Shown here: positions 1 to 14,500 of the stretch, piece after piece
Layout of the letters: each line of letters opens with the position of its first letter
Numbering within the stretch: the stretch's first letter is position 1
DNA from: Archegozetes longisetosus
Taxonomy: Eukaryota; Arthropoda; Arachnida; Sarcoptiformes; Trhypochthoniidae
DNA: 64,000 nt
Reading direction: 5' to 3'
Assembly: GCA_018873245.2 (NCBI GenBank)
Contig: JAEMBT020000003.1
Span: 3,181,843 to 3,245,842, forward strand
The notes under the pieces: model-generated
What the model saw: the letters and a program-made list of their open reading frames with translations, nothing else
Databases searched by the model: none
Told to the model about the DNA's origin: nothing
Program-made: the position numbers and the translations under genes

Positions 1-1302
1 GGAAGACGAATCTGGAGACGAGGGCGAGGGAGAATCTGGTTCTATTCGGTAGCCAATCTGCACTGGAAGTGGTTCTGATTCCACGATCTGTGCTCGATGT
101 CGAGGAACGTAAACAGCAATTCTTGTGTAGTGCTCCATATCATAAGGAGAACGGGCGAAGTTGTAAAACTCGTGAATAAAATGATTAGTTTTCGAGAGGG
201 TAAACGGCGCTATTATTTTCTTGAAGCCAACACTGGTTATGTCGTACATCAACAATGCGTTCATAATTCTCGGAATCAAGGTTTCAGTTTCGTTCGGGTT
301 TGGTAAAATTGAATTGAGTTCTCGATTAAGCCATGGTATGAGTCGATGAGTACAAGCAGGATTTGAAGAGAAAAATCTTGCTGAGGCCTCACGAGTTCTT
401 GATGTATTTCCATCGCCGTTGGTTAAGACCCATAAGTCGGAGTCATAAACATATCTACGATGCGCTGAAGTCCCAGCCGGTGGAGGAAAGATATCGAAAT
501 CGTAATGATTATCATAGAATCCAGGATTATAAGTACTTCTCATGACCTGAGGCTGGCCTGTAAGTAATGAATCAGTTCTTCTACTTCTGTCTCTTTCAAT
601 AATAGAGCGAATCGTTGGAACAGTTACTGTATTTGTGTGAACAGTACTTGTATTATTATTTGTGTTACCATTAGTATTATTACCACTAATACTATTATTC
701 GTGTTACTATTTGTCGCACTTCGACCTCTTCTATGATTTTCAATGAAGTCTAAGAGACCTTCAGGAATGTGTCGCGCGTAATCATTCATATGGATTTGCA
801 TCTGAAGACGTCTCTCGAAGTCCATCATTCGTCGTCTCAATGGAGTCATTGTTGTGGGATATCTGAATCGTGTCACGCCATCAATGTTGGTGTAGGTCAT
901 GAATGGACTCGCATTGAAGGCATATCTGTGGCGATGACTCGTTTCGACCTCTTGTTCGTCGTAGTCATCCATTGCTCGGATGTTGTATATAATCTTATGG
1001 AAGGCTTGTCGACAAACTGGACATTCGGCCTTCACTTTCGCCCACTCGAAAAGACATGTCCGACAAAAACAATGAAAACATCTGTCTGTGAATGATTTGT
1101 CCTCAATTTTGCCCAGACAAATGGCACAATTCGGTTCTGGACTCTTGGACGGCGTCAACAGTGGTTGCGATGGAGTCGAAGAACTTGTCGGCCCGGATGT
1201 CGATGACTGGCGAAGTGGTGACGGAGGAAAACACCATTTCTTCGACTTCAAGTGAACTAATGGTGTTTTTGATTTACGAGTCGATGAACTCTTTGATGAC
1301 AT
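1..1302 (-). CDS. Topors: E3 ubiquitin/SUMO ligase Topors, 5' part, cut by window edge
   Basis: The frame is open from the ATG at 1300-1302 to base 1, giving the first 434 residues with no intron. A C3HC4 RING finger lies at residues 59-97 (C59, C62, C75, H77, C80, C83, C94, C97), followed by QAFHKIIYNIRAMDDYDE. Further on come SARFFSSNPACTHRLIPWL and TNHFIHEFYNFARSPYDM, which match the conserved region after the RING that marks Topors. Asn/Thr- and Ser-rich linkers lie between, and an acidic/serine tail begins at the edge. Topors is a nuclear RING protein that acts as a ubiquitin E3 and as a SUMO E3. An in-frame TGA lies upstream of the ATG with no other ATG between. An AG just before the ATG could be the acceptor of a 5' UTR intron. 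The C-terminal Arg/Ser-rich part expected of the family lies beyond the window. Identification is strong; completeness cannot be judged. Confidence 0.93.
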   Translation of the reverse strand, partial: MSSKSSSTRKSKTPLVHLKSKKWCFPPSPLRQSSTSGPTSSSTPSQPLLTPSKSPEPNCAICLGKIEDKSFTDRCFHCFCRTCLFEWAKVKAECPVCRQAFHKIIYNIRAMDDYDEQEVETSHRHRYAFNASPFMTYTNIDGVTRFRYPTTMTPLRRRMMDFERRLQMQIHMNDYARHIPEGLLDFIENHRRGRSATNSNTNNSISGNNTNGNTNNNTSTVHTNTVTVPTIRSIIERDRSRRTDSLLTGQPQVMRSTYNPGFYDNHYDFDIFPPPAGTSAHRRYVYDSDLWVLTNGDGNTSRTREASARFFSSNPACTHRLIPWLNRELNSILPNPNETETLIPRIMNALLMYDITSVGFKKIIAPFTLSKTNHFIHEFYNFARSPYDMEHYTRIAVYVPRHRAQIVESEPLPVQIGYRIEPDSPSPSSPDSSS

Positions 1303-3104
1303 TACTGTCCAAAAGGTTGGCTTTTTGGTTTTAAATACGACTCAATTTTTGATTTGATATTTATTTTGAATTATTTCTCAATTGACTGATCGATAGGCTT
1401 ACCAATAATTTTTCACAAATTTGATTGAATTCAATGTTTCTGAATCACTATTAATACCAATAATTGTCTGTATTTTGTTCTCACCTTTAAATTGAGTTAA
1501 ATTTAAAATGATTTTGAGCTAAACCTAATTATGACTCAATTTTGTCTGCATTTATCTGACATTTATTTTTGTAGGAAAAATACTTCAAAAATCTAAACAT
1601 TAATTTTAATAAACTAAACGAAACACTAGTGAAATAAAAATGCAGTTAAATCGTCACTTAATTGCGAGTCACTATATAGACAAATGACTGAATGAGACGA
1701 TTTAAGCTATATTTATATTAATACCAATTGAACAGCAATACAGACAAAACATCAAGATTATCATTCAGTTTCGATCAGTATTTATTACGACATAATTTAA
1801 GATTTGACTTAACAAACCAAAAACTTTGTCCGTTTTAGTATAACTAAAACGTACTGTAGTACCAAAGTATTGACGTGTAAGAAAGGGCTAAATTCTAAAA
1901 CTGGTTGCTCTGTATTGCGAATGGGTAGCAAAAAGTATACAATTTATTGGGAAAACAGATACCAACTTACTGATTGGCTGACAAGACTTGACTCCACCTA
2001 AACTATGATTTTTAATGGTATCGCATTGCTATTGAATGCAGTCAACAAATTGCAGTGCATCGAAATGCAGCTAGAAAAAACCTGCAGCTCAATCAAATAA
2101 CTTATTGTCTTTATTTTCACTGAAAAAGGTTGTAGGCTTTCAAAAAATTCATTAAAGGACTTCATTTATGATTAGGAAATGAGTGGGTTAAAAGATAATA
2201 GTGAAACATATCAATTCTTTTGCAATACAGTATATCATCTGGACTTGTTTTGAACTTTATTTTCCGTTTTGTTAGACAAATACAGAACGAGATAAGGGGT
2301 TAAAGTTTCTTTAGCTAAAACTCATTTTACACTCAATTTGTTAAATGGATGTTTGCAGCTGACAACTAATTAGTTTTAAGCACATTTTCATGTCGATTCA
2401 CTCAAATGATGAGAAAAATTGGGTCAATAAAAGACTAGACCAAACTATCGAACCAAATTATTTCAATATGAAAAGTTTGTTCAGCATCATTGCTAATTAT
2501 TTATTACTTGAACAACATTTAAGTTCTTATTGTATAAATGAAACACTTGATAATTAAATTAAACAATTTGCTCATAAGCTTAATTGAAGACTTTTTTCAA
2601 TATCAGCATCATGCGTTAACATAAGTCAAGTCACACTTTCTATAACAGGATTAAGTTCTTCAATATTCTTTAATCTAACTTCTCTCTGAAAATGATTGAA
2701 AGATCTTTTAATTATGTCTTCAAACTAATATTTATTCAAACACCATATCTTACAAGTTAGCTGTTATCAGAAGAAGAAATTAAGCATTTATTACTATCAA
2801 ATGGTTGTCAAAGGAAACCAAATTCCTATATGTAATCATATTCGATAACATTAATAGCAATGCAGTGTGAAGTAAACCTGAAAATTCATTACGATGAACT
2901 ACACTTCAGTCAATATCAGTTGAACGATAAAGAAATTTTAGGTTTGACTGAAGAGTAAGCACACTAATGAATAAACAAAATTTATAACTGACTTAAACAG
3001 GAGCTTCATTTTAAAAACTTGATAAAGCATTTCCATACTCAAGGTTTCCATCAAAAGTTTTTATTCACATTAAAAAATAACATTAAGTTTAGTTTAATTA
3101 AAAC
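1303..3104. other. Intergenic: Topors upstream region and ASCC1 downstream region
   Basis: About 1.8 kb of AT-rich DNA between two genes on the same (minus) strand. I see no open frame with family resemblance, no RNA gene and no repeat. It should hold the Topors promoter and 5' UTR near 1303 and the ASCC1 3' end near 3100. I could not pick out a core promoter. Confidence 0.6.
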
Positions 3105-3136
3105 TTTATTGAAAATATATAATTTTCAGATTTATT
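3105..3136 (-). terminator. Two AATAAA poly(A) signals of ASCC1
   Basis: On the minus strand AATAAA occurs at 3136-3131 and again at 3110-3105, about 45 and 70 bases after the ASCC1 stop. Either would fit as the cleavage/polyadenylation signal of that mRNA. Such hexamers are common by chance in DNA this AT-rich, so the support is their position. Confidence 0.45.
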
Positions 3137-3179
3137 CATAAATTCAGACAATAATAAGTTAGTAAGATCAATATAATAA

Positions 3180-4433
3180 TCAAAGCTTGATTAATGAGGT
3201 GTGAGAATAATAGCCATCTTTTCCACGTCCACCCGAATGATGAATAGATATCTCAATTTTTTCTATTTCGATTTCACCAAAAAAGTAGTTTTCGAAACGA
3301 TCCAAAATAGTTGTTGCGTCAAAAGTCTCTCTCTTGGGATTGTTATAATTTTTTGAATCAAACTTTTTGCTATCATCTCTCCCAGACTTACTGTCATTTG
3401 AAGAGTTTTTCCTAAACTTTGAATTAATTAAAGTTAAGTGTGGCTTAACTCTACAGTTATCGCTGACACTATCAAATTTATGAGAGCGAGTTATTAGTTT
3501 GCTTTCCTCAAAACGACTAAATATCTTATCGAGGATAGGTTGCAAACATTGATCTTCACTTAAGTCAATAACTTTCGCATAAATGACATCGACTTCTGTG
3601 GGATCATCATTCATATAATCGATTCCTTCGACTTTGATTCGAATCGGTTTGCCTTTTGTGACTGACTTAATGAAATTTCGATCACATTCTTCTAATATTT
3701 GAGAGGCAAGTTTCCTCTCGTTCTGATCGCTTAAGAAAAGAGTAGCGACAGTTAAATGTAGTTTATTGCTCGATTGAAATAGAGACTCATCAAATCCTCT
3801 CAATTTCATACAATCACTGTCACTGAGCACTTTATCCTTGAATTCATGGAAACGTTCGCGAATCGAGTCGTGATTCAGAGGAATGGACACAAAATGAGTA
3901 AAATCCGATTTCAAACGCATCGACTCAACGATTGAATTGATCCGACGTTTGGCTTTTTTGACGGTATTTCTTCTGGGACCAGTTATGACGACTGGACTCT
4001 TGGAGTCATTCATGTTGGGTACTTCTATCCTGGTTCTGGTCTCGTCTTGAATGCGATGTTTAGTGGATCCGTGTTTTCCTAAGATCGATCCATGAAAACA
4101 TTTAGCTATCTTTAGTTCGGCACGATATCGTTTGCCGTTTTGTCCACTAATCTCTTCCACATCATCGTCTTCTTCTTCCTCTTCATCATAATCCATAGCT
4201 TCTAATTGGTCGATACCTTTGGATTCTTCGACTTTGATTCCGTCATCATTTCTGTCGATAACTGACTTTTTGTTATCGATTTGATTATAAATTTCTTTGT
4301 TTACAAATGTGTTTACGTTTGAATCGTTATTATTATTATTCAAATAGACATCAATAATACCATCTGATGGCAGATCAAGTCTTCTGAAACACATGTTCCC
4401 GATTTGTGTCAACTTAGGTCTCATTATATCCAT
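3180..4433 (-). CDS. ASCC1: Activating signal cointegrator 1 complex subunit 1 (ASCC1): KH plus 2H phosphoesterase-like domain
   Basis: Single-exon gene of 417 residues. The N-terminus MDIMRPKL matches the ASCC1 start. Residues about 85-94 are an acidic run. A KH RNA-binding domain spans about 104-170 with its GxxG loop at 119-122 (GKHG). The C-terminal half is the AKAP7/2'-5' RNA ligase-like fold, with both 2H motifs: HLT at 226-228 and HLT at 332-334. GIDYMNDDPTEVDVIYAKV (270-288) is a family signature. ASCC1 is part of the ASC-1 complex with ASCC2 and ASCC3, which works in transcription coactivation and in the ASCC3-ALKBH3 response to alkylation damage. The length is close to the family norm. 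A Ser/Asp/Lys-rich insert (about 343-365) follows the second HLT motif. The lack of introns is notable beside its intron-rich neighbours, but the frame is fully intact and both motifs are kept, so it reads as a working gene. Confidence 0.95.
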   Translation of the reverse strand: MDIMRPKLTQIGNMCFRRLDLPSDGIIDVYLNNNNNDSNVNTFVNKEIYNQIDNKKSVIDRNDDGIKVEESKGIDQLEAMDYDEEEEEDDDVEEISGQNGKRYRAELKIAKCFHGSILGKHGSTKHRIQDETRTRIEVPNMNDSKSPVVITGPRRNTVKKAKRRINSIVESMRLKSDFTHFVSIPLNHDSIRERFHEFKDKVLSDSDCMKLRGFDESLFQSSNKLHLTVATLFLSDQNERKLASQILEECDRNFIKSVTKGKPIRIKVEGIDYMNDDPTEVDVIYAKVIDLSEDQCLQPILDKIFSRFEESKLITRSHKFDSVSDNCRVKPHLTLINSKFRKNSSNDSKSGRDDSKKFDSKNYNNPKRETFDATTILDRFENYFFGEIEIEKIEISIHHSGGRGKDGYYSHTSLIKL

Positions 4434-5783
4434 GTTTTAATTTAAAATTGAATTTATACGACAATCAAACAGGTGAAATAAGTTGTGAATCATTTAACAC
4501 ACTCTACAGTGTTGCGCAATATCTCAAACTCTTTTGAGTGACGTCTACTGCTCTGCATGGCATCTATGAAAATTTCAGTTTTATGAATCCTTCATAATCC
4601 TTTTTAATTCATCCGATTAAATTTATTATTTGCAGAGTTTACATTCAATTCTCTATGCTCAAGCACTAGTCATGTCAAATTGTTCAGTTGTGATTATTAG
4701 TCCAATCCAATGCAAATGCAAACTTTTTCGTCAAAGCCAAACTTGTTCTCATGTGCAATCTTCTGCAATTCTGATTTCAATGATCCAAATTTCTTTATTT
4801 TAGATAATCATCTAATTGCTAAACTTAATACTAAGGCTAGTTCTGAATAGCTTTATAACATATGATTGACTGAATTACTTACTAAGTAGATATAAAATCA
4901 GTAAAACTTGGAACTAAAAATCATCATCAACTCTAATGGACATACAACTAAATTCCAAAGTCTCTTCCATTACATAACATATCAGATAAATAACTAATAA
5001 TAACAAAATCAATTAATAAAGCAGTTATTTTTAATGCTAACTTACATTTTTGTTCACAAATCGTTAATCTTTTTGTTTCAAAAACGTTTCTTAACAGCAA
5101 ATAACTTATTAAAATGTAAGGATTAAAGCAAATAATAATGAACAATATGCTCAACTCTGATTAATTTCAGTCAGTGTTCTGTTTAAATACTAAGTTTTGT
5201 CTGATAGAGTTGGAAAGTGAAATTAGGAGAAAATGTATTTTACAAGATATTATACAGTAGTTAAAGATGAAAGAGATGGTCCCATTTCTGTCGTTTCAAC
5301 TCTCGTCAAATTGTATTTTTACTTATTTTTAAAAAATTAAAATGTTAGCTATAATACAAGTTTCATATAATTCTTTGAATTGAATAAAAAATATTAAGCA
5401 AAAACAATCGTATTATATGTTTAATCAACATATCAAATGTCATTTCACTCTTCAATAAGTTCTAAATAAGAATGAAAGCAATCGCAACAAAAACAGAAAA
5501 AATAATTATATAAACGAAATATACTTAAAAAGTAAAATCCATTACTTAAGGTTAACATTGAAACTACATCTGAAGAAAAAGTGGTAAAATTAGATGAAAT
5601 TTGACTTTAGTCTAGGGGATGAATTGTGGACAAAAAACGAAAAAATGAAGAACGATATAACTAAGACGTATATATAATTAATATATACTGTAAATATTGT
5701 GTATTATAAAAAGTTTTGACTCAGTCAGTTGGTAGAAAAACAAATTTACATTAAATGATGTGATCTATGTGAGTCATCAATCC
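4434..5783. other. Intergenic: ASCC1 upstream, MIER1 downstream
   Basis: About 1.35 kb of AT-rich DNA between two minus-strand genes. The only longer frame (4948-5154, minus) is hydrophobic low-complexity sequence of the kind AT-rich DNA gives by chance. No RNA gene, element or clear promoter was seen. Confidence 0.55.
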
Positions 5784-8931
<3,148 letters not shown>

Positions 8932-11525
8932 TTTCGCTTTAAGGATACGGATATTGCTTGTTCTGAGTCTGCGCTCAAATTCAAACATAAACAAAACTTT
9001 TTGCGCTTCAATTCAATTCAAGCTTTAGTTTACTCCTTAACTAAATACCAGTTCGTTATTACTATTTGAAAGAAAACACTTTTCTTTCTCTAACTTTTTA
9101 ATGTTCTTCTTTCAAGAATATCATTAATAGTTAATTATCTGTAAATATTATGATTATTTTTTATGAACTAGTTCTTTGTTGGGTATGTCTCCACACCTTT
9201 TCCTAATCTATCCATTAGTGTTTTGAGAGCTCTACTCACGAATTTATGCTTTGATTTCGCATAACTGTTACTAAACTTATTCGCATCTGAAGTTATTTTG
9301 ATTTAACTTCTTGTAAATCTATGCAGCAGATTCTGAAATTACACAGACATAAGTCATACTTGCGGGTAGTTTTGACTTGTATATATCATAGGCTTATAGA
9401 TCAAGTTTTCTACGCTATTATTGAGGAGTGCACTAAAGACATGGGCTGATGAGAAAAACTTATGGCTATTATCAGTAAACTAAAGCTCGAATTTCTGCCT
9501 TAAAACTCAATAATTATTCAATTGAACAGTAGGACAAAACTTGAAAGTGAATATAAAAATAAGTTTTACTCACTTTTGACGACTAGCATAAAACCAGAGT
9601 GTTCAGTACTTTTAGGCACTCATTAACCCCAAAGAAAATAAGTTCAGACTTGAAAACTGCAGTGTTACACTTGTTATTCACTTCATTACAATTAGTGTAT
9701 TTATCAGATGAGAAGTTTTCACAAAACTTGAAAGTTTAAATTTAAAGTTCAAAATCAGAATTTTAGAATAACTTCATGTAGTATCTTATCTCAAACATGG
9801 TATTATATTTTTCAATTAACAATGATTATAGAGTCCAATACAGTGATCACCATTCATTCAGCTTCACGGATCAGATTCTATATAACGGATATCTTATCAG
9901 GTCGGATGGCTAACAATACTTTGAAATCGAAAATATTCTGTTATTATCATTTGAATTATAATCGATTTCCATTAAAAGCCCCTATTCCTAGTGTCAAAAG
10001 TTTATTGATAATTCGAGAATGCTTGAAGGGCGAGAAGAGATCAGTCAGAGAAGCCAAACCTGATCCGTGGGCCGCTGCTTGGTGGTCACTGGTTTGACAC
10101 GTAATAATTTTTTATTTTAAATTTTTCAAATTTTTAAATCAAATGTTAGAATTATCAATTGTGAATTGCACCATAAACGTATTACAAATGCAATTGATGC
10201 AAATCGATACTTATATTACAAGCGTAAACACAACTCAAGCTTAGTCTATTGCTACTTCAGCATAATAGAAATTTTGAACTGCGTTTATGACACGCTAAAA
10301 GCTTTAGCTAATTAATTATTATGAATACATTAATGCTTATAACTATCGTTAATATGTGTTTTTAGTGTTGCTCCAAGATTTGTTTGTTACAATCAGTGAC
10401 TCTTCGATTACAATTAGTCCTATGTCTAAAATGTTTTGCACAACAGACATACTTAGTATTCAGAAATTTCATAAATTTAACTTTTAGTCTTTGTCGTGTT
10501 GTTATTTTGACATTTTCTACCAGATTATAGGCTTTACGCAGCACTTCATTTTTACGACATCTCACATTAAATGCGAACATTCTTTCCATTTGGCTATATT
10601 TTTGACTGTTCTTTCCAAAGCTCGCCTCACTTTCAAAGTACTTCTTCCTCCATATGCGATGATTAAGTGACTGAAACTTTTATAATAGCTCTAACTGATT
10701 ACTTAAAATCGTTTTTAGAACTTTAATGCAAGGTATTCATATAAAACTTGAATCGAACAACTGTTATGTTAAACACAAATGTGTCAAATACTTTTCATGA
10801 ATTTATAGCAATGTTTATTTGCTTTACTTGTTGTCAGTATAGAAATTTTAGATCAATTAGCATCAAATTACTAACACTAAACTTGAATCCAACTTTCAGT
10901 ACAATCCAGTGCATTTAGCTTAAAACTTAGCCAGAAATCTACTTGAAAACCGTATCAGAATTTATGGTGTTTGTAAAATGCTGACCAAAAGTTCTAACCT
11001 AAACTATAAATCCATTTGAAGTATTATCACATTAGCCTAATAGGCATCGAGAAAATACTTATCCTTTTTCTCTAAGTTTTAAACTGATTGCTTAAAATAT
11101 TTATTGGCTTGAATAATACAATTTTTAAAGCTTTATTTAATTCGATTTCAAACAAAAATTATGAAAGATCTTAAAAATCGACAAAAGTGTACCTAAAAGA
11201 CTAGAATATAATAGTTTACTAGACATTATCGACTTTTGAACTGTCGAAATGAGTGAAGATGACAATAAAAACTTTGTAAGATTCAAGGTTGTGTTATGAA
11301 AATACAGTTATGATTGCAATGGTTGATAGAAAACAAATATAAATAATGTTAGTGAGAGTTGGGTAGTACAAAAGTTGAAGAAACAGTAGGAGGAAATGCA
11401 AGTTATGTCAAATTCTGATAGTATATAAAAGTTGTACAGTATGTAAAATATAACTGGCAGTAAAGTTTAAGGACGTGTTCTTTTTGATAAGAATTTAAAT
11501 AATTGCAATTCTATACTAACCATTG
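8932..11525. other. Intergenic: MIER1 upstream, ADAMTS downstream
   Basis: About 2.6 kb between two minus-strand genes. Most is AT-rich and featureless. One plus-strand frame (9822-10097, 91 codons) ends in a markedly GC-richer stretch (about 10020-10100, ending PDPWAAAWWSLV) that I do not recognise. The same stretch contains an imperfect hairpin (AAACC ... GGTTT at about 10055-10095). A minus-strand frame at 10362-10589 is Cys/Arg/Asn-rich and looks like chance. I do not call a gene here. Confidence 0.4.
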
Positions 11526-14500
11526 TCAACATTGTGGTAATGCACACATTTGTAACTGTTTCGGTCTTTTATTAACATCACAATATTTGTGATCAATTAT
11601 CGATAATAAATTAGACTCAGAGGTTTGTGTGACGCAAACAATAGTTCTTGTTCTGAAAGCTCGACCACAAGTTGCTGTACAATCACTCCATTCTTCAGTT
11701 CGCCAACTAATTTCGAGGGGAAAAGAATAAAAATATTATAGATCTAAGAAGAGCTATTGAGTTGAATTTGCTCATTAATGCCAAGCCAATGTTTGCATAA
11801 AACTTGATTATTTTTGTATAGTTCAGGAAAAGCTGATTTTGAGTGCTAACACGTCAACGATCTACAAAAGTGTTCATTATTGAGAGGCTCATGATTTCTT
11901 TATTCCCTGATATTATCTTGATACAAGATCATATTTTTAATCAGATTTTTGTTAGGTTTCAAATTGTATTAAATTTAACTATTTTTAAGACTAAATAGTT
12001 TTTATAAGACAAATGCTCTGTTGCGTGCAAAACATAAAATAAGATGCACTCCAATCAACAGAAGTATACTGAACAGCTCGCGCATCAACAATGCTCATGG
12101 TATAAAGAATTTCAACGAAATATTGATATGCCTATCGCTTTTTTGCATAGAAGAGCACTGAGTGAATGCCGGAAGTAATAATAGTAAAATTAATTACCTG
12201 CCAATACACGGATGAGTATTGCATTGTTCAATAGCCCTATGAACTGGTTTTGTCGCCGGGTTACATAATGACTCGTCGACAATAAATCTTCCCGCGTGAC
12301 AATACACATTAACATTCCTGAAGCCTTGTCCGCAAAACCGATCGCACTCACTCAATGTAATACCCCATACGTATGGCTCAACACGTAATGTTTCGTTGTG
12401 GTCATCAGAACTCGACAATCGAATTGGCCGCGGAGGGTTTGGCGGTTGCCATTGCGATGATGTCATTCGATTGCGATGATCCCAACTCGCGTTCTCTGAA
12501 AGTAGATCTGTTTGTTCTTGAATTCCTGATTTGCGAAATGTAAGAGAGGTTGACCGCCGATGACGATTATTAAAAAGATATTCAGGACTGAATAGTTGTC
12601 TCACTTGTAGTCTATCGTTAATGTCTGGAAACAAATTGAATACAACTTGTTCATCCTCTATGATTGTGATGAATATTGATTAAGTAATTTATACCATTAT
12701 CAATTGGCAGATCATTTTCATCAAATTTGATACACTTTCCATTGAGACAGTAGGCTTTCTCTCCAGACCCGAAACTGCAATCAGTGCCAAACGGGAATTT
12801 GCCATCATTGAAAGCATCCATTTGGTAGTGAATGTCTTTCCAGATCCTGTCCTGACACGCGACTATACAACCAGAATGTATGTTAGCTATAAATTAGAAT
12901 AATTCAAAAGATGTGTAAATCTGTTATTGTTATAAACTTGTATTTAGTATACTCGTTAGTGGAGACAATTGACGACCGATTCCGTTCAGAAGAGTTGGAT
13001 ATTTGATTCTATATTTCTGACAAACTTCGTTCGCATATTCTTCAGCAGTTTTTAATGAGTTCATATTACAGTATTCTATTTGGTCATTGCATAATTGGAA
13101 CGATTCTTTACGACCACTACAACTGCTTCTGTAATACATATATGAGTGCAAAAATTTAGTAAGTTAATAAAATAACTTAACAATAATAATAAAAAGTTGT
13201 AGAAAGTCAAGGTAAAGTTAAGATCATTTTAGTCTAAATGCTTTTGCTTGAAAATTCAAATGTTTCTGTCGATTCTGTCTAGTCTAAATCAAGTTAGTTT
13301 GACTTGATTTTTTGACTAAAGCATCAAAAATGGCCAGAAGTAAATCAATTGAAAATAACTATCATTTTAATAAAAGTGATTCTAGTTATAATTGCAATCA
13401 ATGTGGTTACATTAGTACAAAACTCGGATCAATCAATGTGCATATAGTTTATCACTCAACTAAGAGACTATTTGTTTGTGCTGAACTTGATTGTGGTTAG
13501 GCTTTCAAACTAAAAGCTACTTTGTAAAGACATGTCGGATCTTTGCATCTAAGCGAGAGAAGATTCAGTTGTGATACTTTTGGCCAAACATTCACAGTGT
13601 TTCATAGTTTGAAAAATCACTTTTATTCGCATTCAGATAAAAGACTCATTTGTAAACTAAATGGATGCCAGAAACATTTAAAACTCCAGAAAACAAGAGA
13701 AGACTTCAGTTAACAACACATCTGAACAACAACAAGAAGGATTTGACACAACAATCAGCAAAAACTTCAGTTATTGGCATAAAAAGCAAAATGATGTCTA
13801 TAAAGAAACCGAAGACTGGAAACCACTTAGACATCATTGTGAAGGCTGTTCGGAAAGATTTTCCGATCTCTTATTTATAAGAAACCATCTGAAGCGGCAT
13901 AAGACACACGAAGAAACTCATCCATAAGGATCATAATGAAGATAGGGATAAAGCTTCAAAAACTATGACATATGAATACCCGGATGTGGAATATCAGAGT
14001 TTTAAAACTAGTTCTGATGAAAATTAACTTGTTTCCTTTAACATTTGTCAGAGAATCAATATTAGATTAGATAATTTTTTTTGTTTTATAGATTGTCAAA
14101 ATATTATTTCTCAACTATTTCATAGTTTGCATGTTTTATAATAAACGTTTCAGATAAATATTCAATATATTTGAGTTTCACTTTAGATTATAAATAAAAC
14201 TTCAATAAAAGAAGTAAATGGCATTCAATCTAACTTTATATTTAATAAGGAGTTTCTGAGTAGCTTTGATTATAGTCAAGACAATTGTATTTGTTTGATC
14301 TTTACAAAGGATTTGGAAGGACTTACTTTTACAATCCTTCAAGCTGCTCAAAACTTTTTTGTTTATTGAAAAATGAAGTAATTTTTTGAAAAGCAAAGCA
14401 TAGCTAATCCAATAAATTAAATGCAGCTGCATACAATTATAATTTTGAACATGTTTTGAACTATATATTAAATTGTTTGTTTTACTGAACATTAATAATG

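Noticed and set aside
97-1334. Plus-strand frames of 60-108 codons across the Topors locus
   Set aside because: They are shadows of the minus-strand Topors frame, which has clear RING and family motifs over the same bases.
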